Source: Curtobacterium flaccumfaciens
GTDB lineage: Bacteria > Actinomycetota > Actinomycetes > Actinomycetales > Microbacteriaceae
Length of the DNA: 64,000 nt
Reading direction: 5' to 3'
NCBI GenBank assembly: GCA_029689965.1
Contig: CP121450.1
Coordinates: forward strand, 930,001 to 994,000
Shown here: positions 9,624-19,310 of the stretch, one piece after another
Layout: every line of letters starts with the position of its first letter
Numbering within the stretch: the stretch's first letter is position 1
Made by a program: the position numbers and the translations under genes
The notes under the pieces: generated by a model
Database searches by the model: none
Told to the model about the DNA's origin: nothing
What the model saw: only the letters and a program-made list of their open reading frames with translations

Positions 9624-12139
9624 GCCCGACGGCACGCAAGACCGTGGTGCTGGTGGGGACCGTCGGATCGCGCTGACGAACACCGACAAGGTGCTGTACC
9701 CGGAGACGGGGACCACGAAGGGACAGGTGATCGCGTACTACGAGCGGGTGGCGCCGTGGATGATCCCGCACGTGAAGGACCGACCGGTGACCCGGAAGCG
9801 CTGGGCGAACGGCGTGGACGGCAAGGTGTTCTTCGAGAAGAACCTCCCGACTCCGCGCCGGACTGGATCCGGCACCACACGATCCAGCACTCCGAGCACG
9901 ACAACGAGTACCCGATCGTCGACGACCTGCCCACGCTCGTCTGGATGGCGCAGCAGGCGGCGTTGGAGCTGCACGTGCCGCAGTGGCGGTTCGGCCCCCG
10001 TGGTGGCCAGCAGAACCCCGACCGGCTCGTGCTCGACCTCGACCCGGGCGACGGCGTCGGGCTGCCCGAGTGCGTCGAGGTGGCCGTCGCGGCGCGGGAG
10101 CTCCTGCACGGCATGGGGCTGGACCCGTACGCGGTGACGTCCGGGTCGAAGGGCATCCACCTCTACGCCGCGCTGGACGGCCGCGCGACCACCGCGCACG
10201 TCTCCGACGTGGCGCACGAGCTCGCGAAGGCGCTCGAGCAGGACATGCCGGACCTCGTGCTGTCGTCGATGAGCCGCGCCGAACGGGCCGGCAAGGTGTT
10301 CGTCGACTGGTCGCAGAACAACGGCAACAAGACGACGATCGCTCCGTACTCGCTGCGCGGCCGTGACCGGCCGACGGTGGCGGCTCCGCGCACCTGGAAG
10401 GAGCTCGAGGAACGTGGGCTGGCCCAGCTCACCCTGGACGAGGTCCTGGAACGCCTGGAGGCGCGTGGTGACTTCCTGCACCCGGTCGCCTCCGCCTCGC
10501 TGGCGGTCGGACGGGACGACCACGGTCATTGGGACAGCGACCGGACACAGCAGGCGAACGACGCGGAACAACCGGGTCGTGACCGGCTGGCCGCCTACCG
10601 CGCGAAGCGCGACGCGTCCAAGACGCCGGAGCCCGTGCCCGAGGATGCGCCCACGGTCCGGAAGGACGGCACGCCGACGTTCGTCATCCAGGAGCACCAC
10701 GCGACCCGCGACCACTACGACTTCCGCCTGGAACACGACGGCGTCCTGGTGAGCTGGGCGCTGCCGAAGGGCGAACCGACGGACCCGGCAAGAACCACCT
10801 CGCCGTGCAGACCGAGGACCACCCGCTCGAGTACGGCGGCTTCGAGGGAACGATCCCGAAGGACGAGTACGGCGGCGGCACGGTCACGATCTGGGACGAC
10901 GGCACCTACGAGCTGGAGAAGTGGCGCGAGGGCGAAGAGGTCATCGTCACGCTGCACGGCCGGACGGGTGGTACTCGTCGGCTCGCGCTCCTGCACACCC
11001 GCGGTCGGGGCCGTGGGCGCGAGGGCGACGAGAAGAACTGGCTGATCCACCGCACGAAGGACCAGCCGGACCGCCTGGGGGACGGAGGTGGCGCGGGCGG
11101 GGTGAGCCGCGCCTCCCGGTCGGCGTCCGAGCCCGGGGAGGGGCGCCGACGCATCGACGGGGCGTCGGCGTCGGACACGGCGCCGACGGATCGCCGCACG
11201 ATGCAGGCGTCCCTGGCGAAGGGGGAGCGCCGGCTCGACCCGGCGGACTGGGCGTTCGAGATGAAGTGGGACGGCATCCGCACCCTCGCGACCGTGCGGG
11301 GCGGTGCGGTCGTGCTGCGCAGCCGGAACGACAACGACCTGACCGCGCAGTACCCCGAGCTCCAGGAACTCGGCGAGCGAGCCGGGTCGACGGCGTGTTC
11401 GACGGTGAGATCGTGGCGCTCGACGAGCGGGGCCGACCGTCGTTCCAGCTTCCTGCAGAACCGGATGGGCCTGACCCGGAAACGCGAGGTCGACGCGGCC
11501 CGCGCGACGACACCGGTCCGGCTGCTGCTCTTCGACGTGCTGGAGGCCGACGGGCACGAGCTCACGCGGCTCGGGTACGACGCGCGTCGGCAGGCCCTCG
11601 AGACCGTGGTCGATCCGGGCGGCGCGATCGACGTTCCGCCGGCGTACCAGGGGGACCTGGCGCGGGCGATGTCCGTCTCGGCCGACAAGGGGCTCGAGGG
11701 AGTCGTGGCGAAGAAGCGGTCGTCCAGGTACGCCGAGGGCCGACGCTCCGAGGCGTGGTTGAAGCTCAAGCACCATGCCACGCAGGAGGTCGTGATCGGG
11801 GGTTGGAAGCCCGGGAGCGGTCGCCGGGCCGGTGGGGTGGGTTCCCTGCTGCTCGGCGTGCCGGGTCCGGACGGACTCGAGTACGTCGGGAAGGTCGGCA
11901 CCGGGTTCCGCGACCAGGACCTCGACGACATCGGCTCCGTGCTCGGTGCGCTCGAACGGAAGACGTCCCCCTTCGTGGACGTTCCCCGACCCGATGCCCG
12001 CGATGCCCACTGGGTGACCCCGAAGCGCGTGGGCGAGGTCGAGTTCGCCGAGTGGACGTCCGACGGTCGCCTCCGACAGCCGTCGTGGCGCGGGTGGCGC
12101 GTGGACAAGGAGCCGTCCGACGTCGTGCGGGAGACCTGA
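9620..12139 (+). CDS. ligD: Multifunctional ATP-dependent DNA ligase LigD (polymerase, phosphoesterase, ligase)
   Basis: About 840 residues in the order seen in mycobacterial LigD. An N-terminal primase-polymerase domain comes first (LTNTDKVLYPETG, then NPDRLVLDLDPGDGVG with the metal-binding DLDPGD, then SGSKGIHLY). A 3'-phosphoesterase domain follows (FVIQEHHATRDHYDFRLEHDGVL, then WALPKG). The ATP ligase domain is last, with motif I FEMKWDGIR (nucleotidyl Lys), then DGEIVALD, LEGVVAKK and WLKLK. It repairs double-strand breaks with Ku. Start GTG 9620 overlaps the SDR stop. About seven frameshifts interrupt the sequence (near 9665, 9850, 10790, 10970, 11390 and 11450 among others), yet all domains are conserved. 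Confidence 0.96.
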
Positions 12140-12216
12140 GCATGCGTCTGTATCGGGTCAGCCCGCGGCGAACTTCCGTCCCCGTTCGGCCCTCGGACGG
12201 GGACGATTCGGCGCTG

Positions 12217-12243
12217 ACAGCCCGTGATTCCGTCACGGGCTGT
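12217..12243. terminator. Perfect inverted repeat downstream of ligD
   Basis: Eleven-base arms (ACAGCCCGTGA and its complement) around a 5-base loop, 78 bases after the ligD stop and 27 before the next ATG. No T tract follows, so it may be a terminator, an attenuator of the following small gene, or both. Confidence 0.6.
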
Positions 12244-12270
12244 TACGTTCACCGGGACGAAAGGGCGAGC

Positions 12271-12462
12271 ATGAGTGCGAGCAAGTACCTGCCCCCGTTC
12301 ACCGCGGACGAACGCGTCACGATCACCAGGGACGGATCGGAGCGGACGCCCGTGGGTCAGGGGGATGCGCGGACGGGGTCGGAGGCCACCTACGCCGACT
12401 TCCTCGGCGACGAGGTGGAGGCGGTAGACCCGGTCGACCGGGCCCACGAGGTCCTCGAGTAG
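12271..12462 (+). CDS. Small hypothetical protein (63 aa)
   Basis: Begins MSASKYLPPFTADERVTITRDG and ends AHEVLE. It is acidic, with no signal peptide or membrane segment. A GAAAGGG sequence lies about 10 bases before the ATG, supporting translation. Function not recognised. It follows ligD after an inverted repeat and may be a separate transcript. Confidence 0.6.
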   Translation: MSASKYLPPFTADERVTITRDGSERTPVGQGDARTGSEATYADFLGDEVEAVDPVDRAHEVLE

Positions 12463-12510
12463 GACCCCGTCGCCTGCCCGTTCACCGGGGAGCGCTGACC
12501 CACTCCGGGA

Positions 12511-12687
12511 TCACGGCGCGGGCGCAGGCCCGTCCGCCGGCTCGGAGTCGTCGGCGACCGGGAGGTCCTCGTCGATGAGGTCGTCCTCCTCCGGCTCGGT
12601 CACCTCGGCCGCCGCCGCCTTCGCATCGTCGATGGACTCCTGCGAGCGGCGGAGCAGATCGTCGTCGTGTGCTGCGTGATCGGTCAT
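12511..12687 (-). CDS. Small acidic hypothetical protein (58 aa)
   Basis: MTDHAAHDDDLLRRSQESID followed by a strongly acidic, Pro/Ala-rich tail (EEDDLIDEDLPVADD, ending GPAPAP). A long overlapping reading frame extends upstream, but only from this ATG does the composition look like protein. No family recognised; probably a disordered cytosolic protein. Confidence 0.5.
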   Translation of the reverse strand: MTDHAAHDDDLLRRSQESIDDAKAAAAEVTEPEEDDLIDEDLPVADDSEPADGPAPAP

Positions 12688-12725
12688 GCGGACGACGCTA
12701 CGCGGCCTTCCCTGTGTCGCCGTCG

Positions 12726-13688
12726 CTAGGCAGGGGTGCCTGTGTCGGCGTCCCGGTGCCGGTCGCTGCGGGACGTGGCAGCGGGCGGCTCGAAGTCGAC
12801 GGCCGAGGCCGGTGCGGGCGTGGTCGGCATCGCCGGGGCAGCGGGCGCACCGTACGCGTCGGCAGCGTCGAGCACCGCCCTCGTGGCAGCGGCAGCGGTC
12901 CGGAGGGCGTCCCCGATCGGCATGGCGCGGTGTGCGGCCGTCCGGACCTCGACACCCCACGGCTCGTCGTACCCCAGGTCACGCACGGTCCGGACGAAGC
13001 CGGGCAGATCCCACGCGCCCGCGCCCGGGAGGTGCCGTGCCTCTCGGGACTCCTCGGCGAGGGTCATGCCCGCGGGGGTGTGCAGCAGTCCGTCGCTGAG
13101 CTCGACGGCCGCGAGCGTCGCCGGCGCCACACCCTGCCGGATCGAGGCGAGGGTGGAGCCCCCACGGAGTGCGTGCATCGCATCGACGAGCAGGCCGCCG
13201 TTCGGGTGGTCGGCCGCCGCCACGAAGCGGGAGGCCCGCTCGACCGTGGGCAGGTTCGACCAGGGCTCGGGTTCGAGCACGAGCTGGGCGCCGACCTTCG
13301 CAGCCTGGCCGGCGAGGTCGGTCCAGTCGTCCACCATCGACGCGGGCGAGATGCCGGGCAGGGTGGAGTCGGCTCGTACGACGACCTGCCACGCGCCGAG
13401 GGTGGCCGCGGCCTCGAGGACGACGCCGCGGTCGGCCTCCTGGTCGGCGGTGCGGGTCGAGCACGTCCACCAACGCTCGAGCGGTCCGAGCTGCACCCAG
13501 ACGATGCCTTCGCCGTCGAGGACGCGACGGAGCTCGGCGAAGCCGATGGTGGCTCGCACCTCGTGCAGGTCACCGAGCGTCACCGACAGACCCGCGAACC
13601 CGGCGGCCCCGACAGCGCGGATGCGTTCCCCGATCGGCTCCGCGCCCGCCCATGTCCAGGACGTCGCGAGCAGGTCGTGTTCCTGCAC
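12726..13688 (-). CDS. Sugar phosphate isomerase/epimerase-like TIM barrel protein
   Basis: Intact, 320 residues, starting MQEHDLLATSWTWAGAEPIGERI. The pattern matches xylose-isomerase-like TIM barrels. It includes LGAWQVVVRADSTLPG, then QLVLEPEPWSN with a metal-ligand Glu, then GGLLVDAMHALRGG with Asp and His, then a late WGVEV. These proteins isomerise sugars or inositol-derived compounds using a divalent metal. The last 40 residues are Pro/Ala-rich. It stands beside an FAH-family hydrolase, so both may serve a catabolic route, but the substrate cannot be told. Confidence 0.8.
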   Translation of the reverse strand: MQEHDLLATSWTWAGAEPIGERIRAVGAAGFAGLSVTLGDLHEVRATIGFAELRRVLDGEGIVWVQLGPLERWWTCSTRTADQEADRGVVLEAAATLGAWQVVVRADSTLPGISPASMVDDWTDLAGQAAKVGAQLVLEPEPWSNLPTVERASRFVAAADHPNGGLLVDAMHALRGGSTLASIRQGVAPATLAAVELSDGLLHTPAGMTLAEESREARHLPGAGAWDLPGFVRTVRDLGYDEPWGVEVRTAAHRAMPIGDALRTAAAATRAVLDAADAYGAPAAPAMPTTPAPASAVDFEPPAATSRSDRHRDADTGTPA

Positions 13689-13743
13689 GGCGTCACCTCC
13701 GTTGTCCGGACACGTCCGATCGCCCCGTCACGACCCGCGTGCG

Positions 13744-13783
13744 CTGTGTGGACGAGCCCTGTGTGGACGAGCCCTGTGTGGAG
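13744..13783. repeat. 15-bp tandem repeat
   Basis: The unit CTGTGTGGACGAGCC occurs twice in full and then partly a third time, in the 180-bp gap between the TIM-barrel gene and the FAH hydrolase gene. No known function. Confidence 0.7.
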
Positions 13784-13868
13784 ACGTCGCAAACCCCACA
13801 GCGGCGTCGACACCTTGGTACACGCCGAGGCTGCGAGCGTTCCCAGGCGTCGACATCGGCGCGCGCGA

Positions 13869-14551
13869 TCAGACGATGCGCGTGCGGACCGATCCGACGC
13901 CGGCGATCGTGCCCTCGAGGACATCCCCGCGCTCGAGGATGCCCACGCCTTCTGGCGTCCCGGTGAAGAGGAGGTCGCCCGGCGCGAGCGCCACGAACCG
14001 GGACAGCTCGGCGACGGTCTCGGCCACCGACCAGATCTGGTCCGCGAGGTCGCCGGACTGCCGGACCTCGCCGTTCACCCGCAGCTCGATCGATCCGTCG
14101 GTCGGGTCGACGCCGCGCGCGGGAACGAGTTCGCCGATCGGAGCCGATGCGTCGAACCCCTTCGCGGTGTCCCACGGACGGCCGAGCCGCTTCGCCTCGG
14201 CCTGGAGGTCCCGACGGGTCAGGTCGATCCCGGCGGCGTAGCCCCAGACGTGCGCCAGTGCTTGCTGCCCGGGACGTCGGTTCCGCCGGTGCCGATCGCG
14301 ACGACGAGTTCGACCTCGTGCTCGAGCCGGTCGGTCACGGTGGGGTACGGGGTGTCGGCACCGTCCACGACCACCGCGTCGGCCGGCTTCGTGAAGAAGA
14401 ACGGCGGTTCGCGTTCCGGGTCGTGACCCATCTCCCGCGCGTGTGCCGCGTAGTTCCGACCGACGCAGAACACGCGGCGGACAGGGAAGCGTCCGCCCGT
14501 CGACGTCGGGACGGTCGGGAGGGGCGGGGCCGGGATGACGAGGTCGCTCAC
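13869..14551 (-). CDS. Fumarylacetoacetate hydrolase (FAH) family protein
   Basis: Starts [12 protein letters not shown] and reaches the family motif [16 protein letters not shown] early, followed by [13 protein letters not shown]. After a frameshift near 14265 it continues [29 protein letters not shown] and [10 protein letters not shown], the C-terminal FAH signature. About 227 residues, the usual size of the small FAH hydrolases (fumarylpyruvate hydrolase, oxaloacetate decarboxylase or HpcE-like). They cleave C-C bonds in acylpyruvates with a metal. Exact substrate unknown. Confidence 0.9.
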
Positions 14552-14584
14552 CCGTCCAGCGTGGCACTCGGACGTGCCGCCCGG

Positions 14585-14800
14585 TCAGCCCTCGCTGATC
14601 GAGGCCTCCCACCGAAGCTTCCGCGCCCGTGCCCGTTCCTCGCGTTCCCGCCACTCGATCCGCATCTCGGCGAGCCGCTCCACGTCGCCGGCCTGACGAA
14701 CCAGCGGTCCGTAGTGCGGATGCGCGAGCAGCCTCGGCGTCCGGCGTTCCATTCGGTCGAGCCGGGCCTTGAAGCTCATGTCATCTTCGTCGGAGATCAT
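14585..14800 (-). CDS. Small charged hypothetical protein (71 aa)
   Basis: Starts MISDEDDMSFKARLDRMERR. It is helical, Arg/Glu-rich, with a long coiled-coil-like stretch (ERLAEMRIEWREREERARARK). The chosen ATG at 14800 overlaps the end of the upstream gene by 20 bases, so the two look cotranscribed. No family recognised. Confidence 0.55.
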   Translation of the reverse strand: MISDEDDMSFKARLDRMERRTPRLLAHPHYGPLVRQAGDVERLAEMRIEWREREERARARKLRWEASISEG

Positions 14801-15143
14801 CGTCCGACCGTTCCTCTCCACCTCGGCGCCTCCGCGCGGTCGTCGTCTCGTGGTCATCGAGTGCTCGCTCGACCCAGACGTCATCGTCCGTCACCCATGT
14901 CCGTGTCATGAGGGCGTGGGTCATCAGGGCCGCCGCTCGACGCCGGCGTTCGTCGTCGGACAGCGCCCGCTCGACCACCCACGACCAACGCTGCCACCAG
15001 TGATCGCGGTGGCCCAAGCGCTCTGTATTTCGCCGCGCCCGACGTCCTTCGATCACCGTGACGATGACGCTCGCCACAGCCACGAGGGCGCTGAGCAGCG
15101 AGACGCTCGCGGTCGTCCAGCCTGCATCCATGCCGACCAACAT
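14781..15143 (-). CDS. Small hypothetical protein with one membrane helix (about 120 aa)
   Basis: From ATG 15143 (alternative 15131): a membrane segment near the N-terminus (ASVSLLSALVAVASVIVTVI), then a long basic and helical cytoplasmic tail with WVVERALSDDERRRRA. No family recognised. It overlaps the downstream small gene by 20 bases. A strong inverted repeat sits just upstream, so it may start a new transcript after the phosphoketolase gene. Confidence 0.5.
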   Translation of the reverse strand: MLVGMDAGWTTASVSLLSALVAVASVIVTVIEGRRARRNTERLGHRDHWWQRWSWVVERALSDDERRRRAAALMTHALMTRTWVTDDDVWVERALDDHETTTARRRRGGEERSDDDLRRR

Positions 15144-15147
15144 GACG

Positions 15148-15188
15148 CCACAGGACCGGCCACGCGTCGAGCGCGACCGGTCCTGTGG
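15148..15188 (-). terminator. Hairpin terminator downstream of phosphoketolase
   Basis: Perfect 12-base arms (CCACAGGACCGG and complement) with a 17-base loop, 44 bases past the phosphoketolase stop. It lies immediately upstream of the next gene, so transcription probably stops and restarts here. Confidence 0.65.
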
Positions 15189-15231
15189 ACGGTGATCCGT
15201 GCCTCCCGACTGTGGAGGAGGAACCGTGTCC

Positions 15232-17701
15232 TCAGTTCCCGGGGGCCGCCCCTTCCGTCTCGCCCTCGCCCGGGTCGCCACCGGTGCCACCCGACGCCGG
15301 TTCGTCCTGCGGCCACCCCGAGAACCGCCACCCGCCCACCGTCGGGTGGTCCTCGCCCTTCGTGTAGGCGTACGTCCGCGCCGCCTCGCGCGCCTCCGCC
15401 AACCGGTCGAGCAGCGGCCCGTACGCGTCGGCGTCCACCCGGGTCAGGGCGTCGTGCGCGAGCGCGAACCGGTCCATCTCGTTGCGCATGAGCATGTCGA
15501 ACGGCGTGGTGGTGGTGCCCTGCTCGAGGAACCCGTGCACGTGCAGGTCGTCGTGTCCGTGCCGACGGTACGTGAGCTGGTGCACGAGCGAGGGGTACCC
15601 GTGGAACGCGAACACCGTCGGGTCCCGGGCCGGAACAGCTCGTCGTAGCGCTCGTCGGGGATCGGGTGCTCGTGCTTCCGCGGGTCGCCGAGCGACAGCA
15701 GGTCGACCACGTTCACGACGCGCACCCCGACCGACGGCGCGTGCTGCCGGATGAGGTCCGCTGCGGCGACGGCTTCGACGGTGGGGACGTCCCCGGCGCA
15801 GGCGAGCACGACGTCGACGTGCCCCACGGTCTCCTCGGTGCCGGCCCACCCCCAGACGCCGACCCCGGCGTCCGCGTGCGCGACGGCGTCGTCCAGCGAC
15901 AGGAACACCGGCTCCGGGTGCTTGCCGGCGACGATGACCTCGATGCGGTCCGTGGTCTCCACGGCGTGCGCCGCGACGGCGAGCAGGGTGTTGGCGTCGG
16001 CCGGCAGCTTGATGCGGACGAGGTCCTGCTGCTTCGACGCGACGACGTCGAGGAACCCGGGATCCTGGTGCGAGAAGCCGTTGTGGTCCTGCCGCCAGAC
16101 GTGCGAGGACAGCAGGATGGAGAGGTTCGACACCGGGGCGCGCCAGTCGATACGGGTGGAGGACTCGAGCCACTTGGCGTACTGACCGACCATCGAGTCG
16201 ATGATGTGTGCGAACGCCTCGTAGGTGTTCAAGATGCCGTGACGACCGCTCAGCACGTAGCCCTCGAGCATCCCCTCGAGCAGGTGCTCGGACAGCACCT
16301 CGGTCACACGGCCGTGCGCGCCGAGGTGTTCGTCGCCGGAGCCGCGCTGGGCGCGCCAGACACGGGACGTCACGTCGAACACCGCGTCCAGCTTGTTCGA
16401 GACCGTCTCGTCGGGGCCGAACAGGCGGAAGGCGGAGGGGTTCCGCTGGACGAGCGCGGCGAGCCACGGTCCGAGGGTCCCTGTCGCACTCGCGGTCTCG
16501 CCGACCGGGACGCCGAACTCGTCCAGACCGGGGCGGTCCAGCGCGGTGCGGAGCCGTCCGCCGTTCGCGTGCGGGGTCGCGCTCATCCGGTGGTCGCCCG
16601 CGGGCCGGATGGTGGTGAGGATCCCGATCGGCTGCCCGTCATCGTCGAAGAGCTCTTCCGGGCGGTACGAGCGCATCCACTCCTCGAGCTGCCGGCGGTG
16701 CTCGTCGTTCTCGCGGACGCCGGGGAGCGGGACCTGGTGCGCGCGGAAGGTCCCTCGACCTGCTCACCGTCGACCTCCTTCGGACCGGTCCAGCCCTTCG
16801 GGGTGCGGAGCACGATCATCGGCCAGCGCGGACGGAGGTCGGCGGCGCCGGCCGGCTGCCCGGACGCTGCGCGCTGCGCCTGTGCACGCGCCGCGGCCTG
16901 GATGTCGTCGATCGTCGCGAGCGCCCGGCGGAGCGCCCCGTCGAACAGGGCGTGCACGGCGAAGGGATCGTGGTCGACCCGGCCGGAGTCGACCACGATC
17001 GGCTCGTACCCGAGGCCGCGGAAGTACGCCTGCAGGTCCTCGTCCGGGATGCGGGCGAGCACGGTCGGATTGGCGATCTTCCACCCGTTGAGGTTGAGGA
17101 TCGGCAGCACGGCACCGTCCGCCACCGGGTCGAGGAAGGTGTGCGCCTGCCAGGATCCGGCGAGCGGACCCGTCTCGGCCTCGCCGTCGCCCACGACGCA
17201 CGCGACGACGAGGTCCGGGTTGTCGAGCGCGGCGCCGTACGCATGTGCGAGGGAGTACCCGAGCTCGCCGCCCTCGTTGATCGACCCGGGCGTCTCCGGT
17301 GCCGCGTGCGAGGGGATGCCGCCGGGAACGAGAACTGCCGGAAGAAGGCCCGGAGCCCCGCGGGGTCCGGGGCCGTGGACGGGTAGAGCTTCGCCCCAGG
17401 TGCCGTCGAGCCACGCGTTCGCGTTCATCGCCGGTCCGCCGTGCCCCGGCCCGCAGACGTACAGCAGCTCGCGGTCGGTCTCGGCGATGAGGGCGTTGCA
17501 GTGCGCGTACACGAGGTTGAGTGCCGGGGAGGTACCCCAGTGGCCGAGCAGCCGCGGCTTGACGTCGTCGGGGACGATCGGGCGGTCGAGCAGCGGGTTG
17601 TCGAGCAGGTAGATCTGCCCGACCGTGAGGTAGTTCGCGGCGCGCCACCAGGCGTCGATCGCGCGGATCCGGTCGGTGCTCGTGGGAGATGCGGTGGCCA
17701 T
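15232..17701 (-). CDS. xfp: Phosphoketolase (xylulose-5-phosphate/fructose-6-phosphate)
   Basis: About 820 residues after repair of three frameshifts (near 17325, 16757 and 15633). Start [38 protein letters not shown] and [22 protein letters not shown] are hallmark phosphoketolase N-terminal segments. [15 protein letters not shown] is the thiamine diphosphate-binding region. The C-terminal half has [18 protein letters not shown] and [15 protein letters not shown]. The enzyme cleaves xylulose-5-P or fructose-6-P with phosphate to acetyl phosphate plus a shorter aldose phosphate, in the cytoplasm. It is a single-gene unit with its own terminator. Confidence 0.97.
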
Positions 17702-17915
17702 GGCGCCCACGGTACGGAGGGCGGTCCGGACCGGACCCAGAAAAATACGTCCAAACCGTTCGTGACCGGGTGCCGAATGCCTGTCACAAGGGCAAACGCC
17801 CAGGGCGCTCTCCGGTCGAACTCGGCCGGGCCACAGCATGCACACAGCATCGCGTGCGTTCAGCAGCTCACCGCCGCCGGCCGGAGCGTCCATCACAGCA
17901 AAGGACTGAAGACCA

Positions 17916-18593
17916 ATGCGCAAGCTTACCAAGACCACGATCTCCCTCGCCGCCACCGGCGCGCTCGTCCTCGGCGGCGCAGCGTTCGGCGTTTCGGCCG
18001 CCCAGGCCGACGGCACGGTCCACACCGTCTCCTCGAGTTCCTCGAAGATCCCGGCCCGGTCGCCTCGGTCCCCGAGGTCCTCGGTGGCAACACCGCGGTG
18101 AAGCTTCGACTCCGGCTTCACCGACGCCCTCGCCTCGCTCAAGCTGACCCCCGGCGTCTCCGGCAGCGCGAAGCTCGCCGACGGCTCGGTGTCGTTCCCG
18201 ATCACGTCGGGTTCGGTCACCTACTGGTCGCCGGACGGCAACTACCGCCCGTACGTGCAGGGCCTGCTCAACCACGACGACTCCGGCCTGACGCTGAGCG
18301 CCGGCGACACCACGGTGACGCTGCAGAACTTCGTCGTCAACCCGGGCTCGTCGAAGCTTTACGGCGACGTCCTGGTCAACGGCAAGGTGGCCGTCAACAA
18401 CGCCTACCTGTTCTCGCTGCACGGCGGCACGCTCAAGCCGCTGCAGCTCGAGGGCGACAACGCCATCCTGACCGGCACCACCGTGCACGTCTCCGCCGAC
18501 GCGGCGAAGCTGCTGAACAGCACCTTCAAGACGGACGCCGTGAAGTCCGGTCTGCTCGTCGGCACCGCCACGATCACCGCGAAGATCAAGTAG
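17916..18593 (+). CDS. Secreted beta-rich protein, HtaA-like (unassigned)
   Basis: A clear Sec signal peptide ([24 protein letters not shown], cleavage after a VSAAQA-like site) precedes about 195 residues of Gly/Thr/Ser-rich sequence with alternating beta-strand patterns ([33 protein letters not shown]). No C-terminal anchor or sortase motif. Two or three frameshifts lie between 18055 and 18120. The repeated F/V-L-x-G patterns recall HtaA-type extracellular heme-binding domains, but the match is weak. A 21-bp-stem terminator follows. Confidence 0.65.
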
Positions 18594-18606
18594 CGCTCCC
18601 GCTCCC

Positions 18607-18655
18607 GGAACGCACCGCAGCACCACGCCACCCGCGTGGTGCTGCGGTGCGTTCC
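18607..18655. terminator. Very strong bidirectional hairpin terminator
   Basis: Arms of 21 perfectly complementary bases (positions 18607-18627 and 18635-18655) around a 7-base loop, between the convergent secreted-protein gene and DUF1992 gene. No T tract is needed for such a stem in high-GC actinobacteria. Confidence 0.85.
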
Positions 18656-18674
18656 GCAGGTGGCCGGCCGTCGG

Positions 18675-18688
18675 GCCTGGAGGCGCGG
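18675..18688 (+). repeat. Dispersed motif GCCTGGAGGCGCGG
   Basis: Exact 14-base copy in the short gap between the terminator and the end of the DUF1992 gene. It is a member of a family repeated in many intergenic gaps of this window. Confidence 0.7.
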
Positions 18689-18694
18689 ATCACC

Positions 18695-19297
18695 TCACCG
18701 ACGTCGGCGCCACCAGCGGCGTGGTCGGCCTCCGGAATCGGCAGCTCGCTCGGCGGCAGCGCGCGACCGGGTCGCGAGTCGCTCCTCGCGCCGCTGCCGC
18801 CAGCGGTCGACCTCGTCCTCGACGTCGCGGAGCGGGGTCACCACCGGCGGGCCGCCGAGCAGCTGGCGTCGGGCCTCCTTCACACGGGCGTTGAAGTCCT
18901 CGAGGACAGCGCGCACGTCGGTCTCGGCGGACAGGGCGTCGAGGTGCTCGTCGAGCTCGACGTCCTCCTTGCGCAGGCCCAGGGCGGGTGGGGCGATGCC
19001 GGTGATCTCCTCGCGCTCGATCTTCGCCTTGATCCACCAGTCCGGGTCGTGGTGCCCGTCGTTCCCCGGCAGCCGCTTGCCGTGGTACGGGTTCCCCTCG
19101 AACACGCCGCGGCGCTCGGCTTCCTCGATGAGCGTCCGAGCGTGCTGGCCGACATCGCGGGCCCGCAGCAGACGGCGCTCCTCGCGGACCTCGTCCGGGT
19201 CGAGGGAGCCGCGCTCGATCTCGCTCTCCACGAGCTGCTGGTACCGGTGGCGTGCGGCCCGCCGCAGGCGGTCCATGCGTGCATCGACGTCGTTCAT
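18695..19297 (-). CDS. DnaJ-like DUF1992 family protein
   Basis: Intact, 200 residues. It carries the diagnostic stretch GKRLPGNDGHHDPDWWIKAKIEREEITG, which in the family reads GKPLP..DPYHDPDWWIK. The rest is strongly helical and charged, ending in an Arg-rich tail (RPRRWWRRRR). Family members are annotated as DnaJ-homologue-related proteins without a J domain; no activity is established. Starts MNDVDARMDRL at 19297, 13 bases after the GH15 gene, so the two are probably one transcript. Confidence 0.85.
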   Translation of the reverse strand: MNDVDARMDRLRRAARHRYQQLVESEIERGSLDPDEVREERRLLRARDVGQHARTLIEEAERRGVFEGNPYHGKRLPGNDGHHDPDWWIKAKIEREEITGIAPPALGLRKEDVELDEHLDALSAETDVRAVLEDFNARVKEARRQLLGGPPVVTPLRDVEDEVDRWRQRREERLATRSRAAAERAADSGGRPRRWWRRRR

Positions 19298-19310
19298 GAC
19301 CGTTCCATGA

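Noticed and set aside
10453-10466. Copy of the CTGGAGGCGCG motif in ligD
   Set aside because: It encodes RLEAR in a conserved helix with ordinary codons, so it is probably chance.
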